Shown piece after piece: positions 25,101 through 31,882 of a DNA stretch of 47,714 nucleotides; position 1 is the stretch's first letter, and each line of letters starts with the position of its first letter. Origin of the DNA: an uncultured Eubacteriales bacterium (GTDB lineage: Bacteria > Bacillota > Clostridia > Christensenellales > Aristaeellaceae); assembly GCA_902781945.1 (NCBI GenBank), contig CACZLE010000024.1, positions 1 to 47,714 on the forward strand. Direction: 5' to 3'. The position numbers and the translations under genes are program-made. The notes under the pieces are model-generated. The model was not told the DNA's origin. It worked only from the letters and a program-made list of their open reading frames with translations, and made no database searches.

Positions 25101-27570
25101 CTATCTCACCATACATTTTCTCCACCATCTCGGTGGATTCGGTATACACATCGCCATATTCCGGGATGACCCAGGTGTACTGAGTGACATTGCCGCCGGT
25201 CAAGGGCACGTGGCCTCCATAGGTATCCAGGCCATACTTCTGCGGATCATTGTCCGCGTCCTCTTTGTCAATGGCGGTATAGGTGTAGGGCATGCTGTCG
25301 CCGGAGCGGGTGTAAACCGTCCCTGCATACTCGTCTGCGCCGCCCTTGAGGAAACGCGGACCGGTATATTCGCCATCATTCAATGTATAGGTATATGTGG
25401 TTTCTGTCGAAGTTACCCAATTTAATTGACCATAACTATAGTTACTTTCATACCAATAATATGTATACCCGTCTCCGTACTGAGGTGTCCAAGTTACATC
25501 ATACAAACGATAATTATTTACATAATAAACTGTTCCATCATACTCAGTAGACCCATCTCTCGAAAGGAAGGTATTCGTCTGCGTATGTCCTTCCGGCGTC
25601 AGCCGCACATATTCCCCACTATCCAGGCCATATTCCTCCGCATCGGTATTGGAACCGGTGGGGGTATAGGTCTCCTGGGCTGTCCATTGGAAAACCTCCT
25701 TGGCCTCATGGGTCAAGGGAACATATTCCCCATTGACAAAGCCATACTGCTGCGGCGTTTCATTGTCGCTGGTGGTGATGGTGTAACCCACCTCGCCCTG
25801 ACCATAAGTATAGAACTGATACGTGACCACGTTGCGATAGTAATACACGTTGATCACGCTGGTTCCCTCGGGAGCAATGGTCACATTTACATCGTATTTG
25901 CCAAGGTGGAAGCCGGTGTAGGCCAGCTCCTCATTGATGGTGGCGTTCGCAGCCGTGGTGCCGGTAATCACCGCGTTGCGGAAGGTACCCTCCGCGTCCG
26001 TCACCGAGCTGCCGGTGGCATTCACCGCGTTGGCAATGGTATTGACCGTGCCTACCAGGGTGTAGGATTTATCAAAGTCGAACTTGCGCTTATCCGGAAC
26101 AGCATTACCGGTATAGGTATCCGTCATGCTTTCCTTCCAGATGATCACGGTGTACTCCGCCTGATCGATAGGCACCCAGTTGGCGTACAGGGTCATCTGG
26201 TCCAGCGCCTTGTAGAAGCGCAGCTTGCCTTCTCCATCCACTTCAAAGAGCTTGGTGCCGGAATCATTCTGGGAAATCATGCCGGAAGAGGACACATAAT
26301 AGGCGCCCCTGGACAAGATGGTACCGTCGCCATCCACGAGCTTGATAGCCGTGGTATTAATAGTGGTATTCTGCTTTACGTTATTGTCATTCAAGTAGGA
26401 AACTTCTATTGTCTCCGGATCATACAGGTTGGTGATTTTGCTGGTGGGCTCATCCATATGGGCAAGGATATACCAGCCCTCCAGCTTATAGCCGGCGCGC
26501 CTGCTCATGTGGCTCTGGGTATTTTCACTGCCGGTAAAGAATTCCTTATCGAAGTAATAGTACGAATCTGTCGCACCCTGACGGGTATCATTGGTAAGAC
26601 GGTAGGCGGCGCCCACATAGGTGGAGCCATTGCCCGACAGGCCGCGGTTGAAATAGACCCAGCGCGCTTCGTCAAACGTGGGATACAGATTCAGATGGGT
26701 GACAGAGTTGGGGTGCTTATCAACAGTAATATAATATTTGTCATCGGTGCGACCCTCGCTGCTGACCTCCACGTTGATCAGGTTGCCGCTGGCATCCTCC
26801 ACGTGGTTCACCGTCTTATAGAAATGGTCCTCCTCGTCTTCCCAACCGGAGAACAGCAGGTGGGTAGGATCGGGACTGTCGCAGAACACATTGCCGATGC
26901 GAACCTCGGCCTGATCCCGGTTGCCAAATACAACCAGCTTGCGCAGCATCAGGTTATTGGCCAAGCCCGTGTTATCGGTCTTGTGGCCCTTGTGATAATT
27001 GATAAAGTGGAAGTCCTCAAACAGAGGCGCAAGGTAAACGTGCAGCGTACCGTTCTTGTCAAGCGAGCCGGTGCCCGTGGCGCCATTCAGATTCCAGGTG
27101 ATGGTATCGTCGTTGGTCGTATCGTCTTCATCCGCCACGGTGATCTTCCCGTCGCGATTCACGTCGTTGGTTGTGATGGTGATGGGCATATCAAATTTGA
27201 TCTGACTGGGATCTTCATTCGGCCAGGAGAACACGATGCTGCCGTTATACTTATGGGGCTCCTGCGCGGTATCGCGCGTCGTGTTATCGCTGGTGGCGGT
27301 CACCAGATACCAGCCGTAGAAGAATTTCTCCGTCTTTACGCCATTATCCTCAATGGATACGTTATCCGGATCGTTGATCAGCTCCAGGCTCTCCCCGTTC
27401 TTCAGAATCTGGGTGGTCTGATATTCGCCATGGTTATTGACAAAGTTGTAGGGACTGGCAGGCGTAAGTTCGTTGACGCCCGCAAGATATTCTTCGTCAG
27501 TATAGCGATCAATGAAATGGAATTCCACGCGGGGATTGCGCACCACGCCGCCCTCGTGATCGATGATCCA
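19114..27570 (-). CDS. Giant sortase-anchored adhesin, C-terminal part (after frameshift)
   Basis: About 2,818 residues continue the frame broken at 27570. Many Listeria-Bacteroides/InlB-type repeats are visible (LEGWYILAHM, FKGWFKDDACT, FLGWYKDNET, FQGWAYQETAT, each closed by an AxW or AVW pair). Near 24.6-25.1 kb lies an Asn/Ser/Tyr-rich block with much lower GC (LTAGKEYLLVSTNGAGNGYA onward). Five tandem Cna-B/DUF7601-like modules start near nt 21440 (VYKDVPTPG), 20925 (VYKTLVSN), 20275 (VKKVLDDP), 19910 (VRKVITGTS) and 19585 (IQKTVDGAM). The C-terminus is a cell-wall sorting signal: VSPTGVDLRVAPYALMLLMG, then a basic tail. It should be displayed on the surface by the class B sortase encoded upstream, perhaps at a pilus tip or as a free adhesin. 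No catalytic domain was recognised. Confidence 0.85.
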   Translation of the reverse strand, partial: WIIDHEGGVVRNPRVEFHFIDRYTDEEYLAGVNELTPASPYNFVNNHGEYQTTQILKNGESLELINDPDNVSIEDNGVKTEKFFYGWYLVTATSDNTTRDTAQEPHKYNGSIVFSWPNEDPSQIKFDMPITITTNDVNRDGKITVADEDDTTNDDTITWNLNGATGTGSLDKNGTLHVYLAPLFEDFHFINYHKGHKTDNTGLANNLMLRKLVVFGNRDQAEVRIGNVFCDSPDPTHLLFSGWEDEEDHFYKTVNHVEDASGNLINVEVSSEGRTDDKYYITVDKHPNSVTHLNLYPTFDEARWVYFNRGLSGNGSTYVGAAYRLTNDTRQGATDSYYYFDKEFFTGSENTQSHMSRRAGYKLEGWYILAHMDEPTSKITNLYDPETIEVSYLNDNNVKQNTTINTTAIKLVDGDGTILSRGAYYVSSSGMISQNDSGTKLFEVDGEGKLRFYKALDQMTLYANWVPIDQAEYTVIIWKESMTDTYTGNAVPDKRKFDFDKSYTLVGTVNTIANAVNATGSSVTDAEGTFRNAVITGTTAANATINEELAYTGFHLGKYDVNVTIAPEGTSVINVYYYRNVVTYQFYTYGQGEVGYTITTSDNETPQQYGFVNGEYVPLTHEAKEVFQWTAQETYTPTGSNTDAEEYGLDSGEYVRLTPEGHTQTNTFLSRDGSTEYDGTVYYVNNYRLYDVTWTPQYGDGYTYYWYESNYSYGQLNWVTSTETTYTYTLNDGEYTGPRFLKGGADEYAGTVYTRSGDSMPYTYTAIDKEDADNDPQKYGLDTYGGHVPLTGGNVTQYTWVIPEYGDVYTESTEMVEKMYGEIGGEKVELTPIKETTTTYEYTTTLTAGKEYLLVSTNGAGNGYALGHNGTNVASNPVNVKADGTKRYIDEGVDSTSVWLASSSDNYFRFNNNGYYISYASGGYYGLSIRSNTDYTRWSWSGNNNRLSSEQGPRYLRYSNGWGIQSNTANVYLFQKNTTETITGYNYNGETYEGKRWVKSSEPTGNYIPYTGTRWVQTAMGNGWNLYRDEIGLYGEKLNWPSDTSWWWYEGKNNYGTAGSGTRMTYKDAFLPLTADMTVEYWGAKATGTRQIIFSLQNIEHTEEYDEAERISSGNANFSINDKFSGFHAYQYSVNGGAWQNVGTLNTSTGIYGSAVSFSNSLEIRYNRNINDLIFFANYPTGQNLTYNGVAEDAADVVKSPDEYRVPDLMYGADISGYSNYYTIAENNPTGPVALIAPDYYEFKGWFKDDACTVPFDFTETMPDGNAIAYASWSPIRYNVRINPDGGEIDHVNHGGYDSFGSRTVTIGDNEYTYNFYNLDTEYSQYPLEGADIYNETFQTYIRASHGTTLTIYDPVRRFVAMNETAAAQYEANGGKVYYYVNYQLSGKDGASGIHNDVRSALYLTESELQDFYQLYRNIVIYSLGLYPSSNVGMELQDYDTWCYNYVANEKRYVNGQLVLTKYRPLTENEHWTFLGWYKDNETMPYTATDPVTAPFTLTAKWRLDGGYKIKYVPKYTMPDGKVVNGTMSAWVDPVDSNFSYSDGANTEIYKAPTGLTIKEGEGEEQAIKDDSVIFRGWALVLPTEYDDDGNPIKFRPVEVDSSNAITTYYLPSDPYVVNAVNASTDGNIYLQAIYQYQSASDRRPKVANLILDANTGYINAGYAGIAPSLPAWTYYPGKSVVEDENNLVTVNGSTVPGQILFGDIQAEAAVHLYKYATELTKDAAGNTLTDANQFFTHPRGFFLLGFDDSPTEGDYRATYAADSVITVQRTDEKTIYAVWEPMVYVTFKNETGKGDVTFNLSAKDNQALQVINIRDGLYDRVPLESLENITLADGESISLAFPYGAERELTVNGTNNLGIGNMLVWNTKLELKEGGNPATYDTADAVSSYTHTYEGATHSHALASGSVNNTKPFTFDETMIVNEEPLLVTFTSITNEYALILDDNYEGGGTQEFDYSSADIATKSQKLPTTSTRIGYEFQGWAYQETATEPDFSADKPTDNPWTIANLSATNGFFSMGTTDEDGTIVRRLYAVWKSRADAQTVYVYKDVPTPGDQTKDFDFTVAISGRYHVGSTPVDVSASHDFQLKHGWYLKLFSSNDNGTQNSTAYIQTEVTVYNAEGVQQGDPVTVRWDRSVSPSSSNGFNEMHVTVTEGDAQYYDTSVIRNAHTSPANPIYLGNSSDVTTSALEVETNTAYWNHTDAGGTLVFKNQRQTYDVDVYKTLVSNTSAARPFSFTYSYTDGGKDVSVPVNVLSGGHETLTGIPAGVELTITEDDEAVNNYVTTVKLDDGEPENGAEKQFTVDKKHTVTFHNTLKSYPVKFMLVDQNLETNVNGQFNLASEATHGNLGTELYANKEGTSEYGPGVFYTSDKFWVDTYTLSQISTSPGYFKLDGDVILTVTGDGIESSDKDNVKIEPDGDGGYIIKVINRKKQTITVKKVLDDPVLQNGTRTFGFEYSYTPEGEENAVTGEFMLEVDTVNGRGEASRTIEVPLNAKVTVTEKTTGENYSDIAKIYGIVMGSDVFSDDDDKDAYAFTIATADKDGTVTFTNTRKTANVTVRKVITGTSEDRAKKFSMTAEAGGVAPNSFVLALNDKEMMELYVGTKLTVTETFAVGDENKYNTTSVVMTEDITTDLKDNGNGFTMTVPEKDCMVLIHNDRKITQLTIQKTVDGAMGDTSAGNKFTFSLDQVGSEGENIEYVTTRIVNNESEGGTIKRGQTFELAHGEAITLSLPQDVAIRITENNRDYTTSWQLDEGVKQNGNVITIGSLTGEKTTLSVVNSHEAVSPTGVDLRVAPYALMLLMGLALMMGLRYGKKRQMN

Positions 27571-29348
27571 AAGGTAACGCTGCCGTTCTCCACCGCGATG
27601 CCCTCGCCCACCAGCTCGGGCTCGCTGGAGCCGTCCGCGATATGATACACGTCCACTGTCTCGGCGGTGAGCGCGCTGCCCTGGAAGGTCACCTGCACGG
27701 GACCCTCGCTGGGCTGCCAGGCGATGCCGATATCCTTCATGGTGTCATTGGCATAGATGGTCATATCATAAGCCATCAGAGCTTCCACGCCGTCAATGTC
27801 CGTAACCACGGGCATTGCGTCCAGGATACCATGGGCAGGCACGGGACCATTGAGGAAGATACTCTCGTTGGTGCCGGCAAAAATGGTGGTGACCTCGCCA
27901 TCGTCACCCACATGGGTATCGATCAGGGAGAATACAGAGAAGCCTGCCGTGTCAAAGGATACGGTGGTCCCTTCCGTGGTGGCGGTCAGCTCGTTCACGC
28001 CGGTTTTTGCGGGCAGCACGGTCAGGATGTTCTTTGTGTTCAAAGGAATCTGCGCATCCGGCAGCACAGGCTCGCCGTCAAAGTGGACCACGCGCACCCG
28101 CTCCAAATCCTTGGCTTCATCCTTCAGCAGCTCAATGCTGATGGACACAGCGTCATTGGGCTGGTACTCCGTCCCATCCGGACCTACCAGGGAGATATCG
28201 AACAGGCGGGAAAAGACCACGCTGCTGACGTCCACGCCCAGCGCATCCGCGGCGCTGAGCAGATAATTCTTATATTGAGCGCTGTCGGTGCTGATCTCCT
28301 CGGCCTCCACCTGGGCGTCCGCCGGGATGCCGGAATCCGTGTCAAAGGCCACGGTGATCTTATACGTATCGCCGTTGCTCGCCTCCACGGTCTTCTCGAT
28401 CACGGTGATCGCGTAGACGGAGAAGCTCTCCGCCTCAAAGGTGATCCAGTTATCCTCGGAGGTCACGGTGTCCACCAGCTGGGGCTGGCTTTCGGCATCG
28501 GCCATATGATAGATATTCAGCGCCTGGCCGTCCTTGAAATCCTCATTGAAGAAGTGCACCTGCACTTTTTTGTCGCTGGGCTGCCAGGTCTTGCCCTTTT
28601 CGCGCTGCTTGGCGTTGGTATAAATCTTTACGTCATAAGCGGCCAGCACAAATTCCCCGTCCACCTCCACGGTGACGGGCGTGGCATCCACCACAGCGTT
28701 GCCGGGCATCTTGCCGGTGAGATAGATATCCTCGTTGGCCCAGATAAAATTGTTTTCCACGGGCAGATCGGCAGGATCGGCGGCCATGCGCACCAGCGCG
28801 ATGCCGTCATAGCCTTTGAAATACAACTGAATGGTGGCCAAATCGCCCGCGGACAAATCCTCCAGTAAGGGATCTGCGGACAGACTGCCGCCATTCAGGG
28901 CATAAAAAGCCAGGCTTTCCCCCTCGCCCAGGGTGGGCAAGGAGTTGAGCCGGGCAGTCATGGACAAAAGGGTATTATTTTTGAGGTTCTGAACGCGCCA
29001 GGCCTCAATGACCTGCATGTCGCCAGTGCTGCTGGGCGCGGCGGCCACCAGGGAGGGCTTCTGATTCTTATAGAAGCCAGCCGCCACTACAGAGGTATAA
29101 TTGCCATCCCAGGAAAGCTCCACGCTCTTCTGCTTGTTCATCACGGCAATGCCGAATACGGCGCTTTCCCCGCCGCTGGACTGGGCAAGCGCGGATGAAT
29201 CAAGCTGCTGCTGAACGGACTCCTCCGGCATCAGTTGGATTTCGTCCTCGGTTTCAGTCCCTTCCGCATGAACGGTCACCAACGACAACAGCACAAGGAA
29301 AAGAACCGCCCAAAAGAGCGCCCATCCTTTCAACTGTTTTTTCTTCAT
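27570..29348 (-). CDS. Giant adhesin, N-terminal part (before frameshift)
   Basis: About 593 in-frame residues run from ATG 29348 (GGGAGGATATGACGC upstream), 25 nt after the solute-binding gene. A signal peptide (MKKKQLKGWALFWAVLFLVL, then TVHAEG) leads into an Ala/Ser-rich region. Two copies of a module with FVLAAYDVKIYTN / ALMAYDMTIYAND and WQPSD / WQPSE flank a DSGIPADAQ-containing domain (about residues 335-440). At the T run 27570-27572 (minus strand) one T appears to be missing. With it, the protein reads VTFWIIDHEGGVVRNPRVEF straight into the C-terminal part, giving 3,411 residues. Without it, translation runs 56 unrelated residues to a stop at 27402. This is either a sequencing indel, phase variation or a real inactivation. 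Confidence 0.85.
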
Positions 29349-29373
29349 GCGTCATATCCTCCCAACATTAAGG

Positions 29374-31797
29374 TCAATCGATGATTTCAAGCTCACCATC
29401 GTCCGTTTCTTCCAGTACGCCTTCCGTCTCGGCGTCCTGAGCGGTGGCACCATCCACCAGCTCCGCGCCCACGATGGCCTGGCCCCAGGTGACGGACTCG
29501 TCAATATCGTAGCCCTGCAATTCCCCAATAGTAAAGTCAAAATAGACGTTGCTGTAAATGGGCAGCATGGGCAGGGTTTCATTGAAATACTCCTGGAAAT
29601 CGATCCAGCGCTGCATGTATTCCAGCACGTGGCCAGGCTCGGTATGCGTCATATCCCAGGCCAGGTCATACAACTGCTGATCCACATACAGGGTGCTTTC
29701 CCAGCTGTGTTCGCCCTGCTCCAGCACAAAGTGAATGGAGGGGTCAAACACGATCTCCAGGTCGGACGCCATATAGATCATATCCATGGAACGCACGCGG
29801 TCTTCATCCATCAGATCAGGAGAAACCGTGCGGCCGCTGGTGTATTCGGGCAGGCGATAATAAACGCCCAGCAGCTCCTCCAGGGACACGGGAACCAGCG
29901 TCAGGCGGATGCCCACAGCCTCCAGATTGGGGATCAGGCGCTCCTCAAAGCTCTTGCGCATGGCATTGCCCTCGGGGTAGATCATCCGCAGGTCCAGCTT
30001 GACGCCGTTCTTCTCGCGGATGCCCTCATCGTTCAGCACCCAGCCGTCCCGATCCAGCAAGCGGCGCGCCTGCTGCAGATCCTCGTGATACACGGTCAGC
30101 GCGTCCAGGGACAGCGCCTCCCACTGGGCGATCTCGTCCTCATAGGCCTTCCAGGCGCCGGCGTTGTTCTCGTCCTCCGGCTGCTCCACAGGGTAAGCCA
30201 GCGTGCCCTCCACCAGGCCGAACATCCACTGGCCCAGGCCGTAATAGCCATCCACCCGCAGGCCGTAGCCGCCGGTGTAATCCCGGGTCATCAGGTCGCG
30301 GTCCATGCACCAGGCAATGGCCTGACGCACCGCCTGGCTGCTGACGGTATCCTGCTCGCAGCAGAAGGCGATATAGCTCAGACCGATGCGCGGATAGTTG
30401 ACCATGCTGTATCCGTTGGCGCTCACATATTCGGTCTCCAGGATGCGCTCCGCTTCCTCCTCGGTTTTGATGAAGGAACGGGTCGACATCAGCTTCAAGG
30501 CATCCGAGATGGTGGTGGCCTTGGTCACCTTGTTGAGGCCGTCGAATTCACCCTTCGCCAGCTTCTCCACCATGTTCTCATTGTCCGCCAGGGTGAAGGT
30601 GAGGGTGGGGATGATGGGCTTTTCGCCCTTGGAATTGCCCTTATAATAGGGATTCAGCTCAAATTCCGCCGTCATTCCGTCGAAGGACAGCAGCTTGTAG
30701 GGGCCGGAGCTGACCCGGGGAAGATACAGATAGCCTTCTTCGGGGTCCTTCACGGAAACCATCAGGTTTTTCACGCAGAACTGCGGCGCGTCGGGGTTTT
30801 CAGGCAGCTGCGGCTGGTTCTTCGCGTTGGCCAGATACACGCCGTCGCAGTCGTCCCGCACCTCCACGCCCGGAGCCACGCTCTGGATGGGGTAAGGCGA
30901 GCAATACAGCATGCCCATTTCAAAGAAGAAGGGCAGGAATCTGTGATCCACGGTGATGACCAGCGTAGAATTGGAGGTGACATGCACGCCGGGCAGCGTG
31001 GCATGGCTGCCGTCGGCAAACACGCGCACGCCGTTTTCATAGTGCCAATCCTGGATGACGCCCTGGGCATCCGCATGCACCAGCAGATTTTCCGGGACAT
31101 TTTCATTCACGGGAGGGAGGATCAGCTCGTTTTCCTGGTTGCGGGCCAGGGTCAATTCCGTCCTGTCCCCCAGCACGTCCCCGTAGGCCAGGGGCTCTCC
31201 ATCCGCAGTCCACACGGTATCCACCCGTTCCACCGTCCTGCCGTCCAGCAGGATCAGCCGGGTGCCTTTCAGCTCCGCGGTACGGGTGATATAGTCCCGG
31301 CAGCCCAGCAAATAATCCCGGGATTCGGCAATGCCGCCCAGGTCATTGATGCGGGCATCGATGGAAAACAGGAAGGAGAAGGCATAATCCCAGGCGGTGA
31401 TGGGCGTGCCGTCGGAATACAGCAGATCCTTGCTCAGCGCCAGGATATAGCTCCTGTCGCCCTCGCTGTTCTCCGTGACCATCACGCCGCTCACCACGGT
31501 GGGGTCCACTCTGTATTCGCCTTGCCCGCCGTCGAACTCGATCAGGTTATAGCCTTCCACCAGGGTGCGGGCGTCGATATCGCTGGTATCGTTATCCCAC
31601 AGGCCGGTGAAAAAGTGCCCCTTCATGCGGGTAGGGTTAGCCATGGTAAAGTGATCCATGGCGCGCTCCACGGGCACAGTGACCCGCTCCACCTTTTTAT
31701 CAAAGGAATCCACGGGCGGATTGGTGCTTTCGGCCACAGCGCCGAAGGACGCCAGCAGCAGCATCGCCGCCAACATCAAGCAAATCATTTTTCGCAT
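29374..31797 (-). CDS. Secreted family 5 (oligopeptide-type) solute-binding protein, not lipidated
   Basis: This 807-residue protein has a signal peptide (MRKMICLMLAAMLLLASFGA, cleavage near AVA-E) and a periplasmic-type SBP_bac_5 fold. Typical pieces are KDLLYSDGTPITAWDYAFSF near residue 130, SSGPYKLLSFDG, FDGLNKVT, AFCCEQDTVSSQAVRQAIAW and DRDLMTRDY. It is some 250 residues longer than OppA-like proteins. There is no lipobox Cys after the signal and no permease or ATPase gene nearby, so ordinary transport use is doubtful. It ends in an acidic tail (EETDDGELEIID) with no membrane anchor. AAAGGAGA precedes ATG 31797. Its place between sortase and adhesin suggests a role in pilus or adhesin biogenesis, or peptide sensing at the surface. 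Confidence 0.85.
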   Translation of the reverse strand: MRKMICLMLAAMLLLASFGAVAESTNPPVDSFDKKVERVTVPVERAMDHFTMANPTRMKGHFFTGLWDNDTSDIDARTLVEGYNLIEFDGGQGEYRVDPTVVSGVMVTENSEGDRSYILALSKDLLYSDGTPITAWDYAFSFLFSIDARINDLGGIAESRDYLLGCRDYITRTAELKGTRLILLDGRTVERVDTVWTADGEPLAYGDVLGDRTELTLARNQENELILPPVNENVPENLLVHADAQGVIQDWHYENGVRVFADGSHATLPGVHVTSNSTLVITVDHRFLPFFFEMGMLYCSPYPIQSVAPGVEVRDDCDGVYLANAKNQPQLPENPDAPQFCVKNLMVSVKDPEEGYLYLPRVSSGPYKLLSFDGMTAEFELNPYYKGNSKGEKPIIPTLTFTLADNENMVEKLAKGEFDGLNKVTKATTISDALKLMSTRSFIKTEEEAERILETEYVSANGYSMVNYPRIGLSYIAFCCEQDTVSSQAVRQAIAWCMDRDLMTRDYTGGYGLRVDGYYGLGQWMFGLVEGTLAYPVEQPEDENNAGAWKAYEDEIAQWEALSLDALTVYHEDLQQARRLLDRDGWVLNDEGIREKNGVKLDLRMIYPEGNAMRKSFEERLIPNLEAVGIRLTLVPVSLEELLGVYYRLPEYTSGRTVSPDLMDEDRVRSMDMIYMASDLEIVFDPSIHFVLEQGEHSWESTLYVDQQLYDLAWDMTHTEPGHVLEYMQRWIDFQEYFNETLPMLPIYSNVYFDFTIGELQGYDIDESVTWGQAIVGAELVDGATAQDAETEGVLEETDDGELEIID

Positions 31798-31829
31798 ACC
31801 CGCGTCTCCTTTCTCTCATTATTTTTTCA

Positions 31830-31871
31830 CTTCGCCGCCCTGATTCTCTTGCGGGAACCAGAGCGGCGAAG
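31830..31871 (-). terminator. Strong intra-operon hairpin between sortase and solute-binding genes
   Basis: A 17-bp stem with two G-T pairs is formed by CTTCGCCGCCCTGATTC and its partner across a short loop. There is no T run on the transcribed (minus) side, so it is more likely an mRNA-stabilising or attenuating element than a full terminator. Confidence 0.5.
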
Positions 31872-31882
31872 AAATTGGATGT

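Noticed and set aside
27560..27580. Programmed -1 frameshifting in the adhesin
   Set aside because: The site CCTTTGG is not a classic slippery heptamer, and no strong hairpin follows at the usual distance. An indel or phase variation is simpler.
21307..27645. Long plus-strand open frames (662 and 739 codons) opposite the adhesin gene
   Set aside because: They are antisense to a protein with clear repeats, signal and sorting sequences. Their translations are low-complexity His/Gly/Ile-rich and have no ribosome sites.
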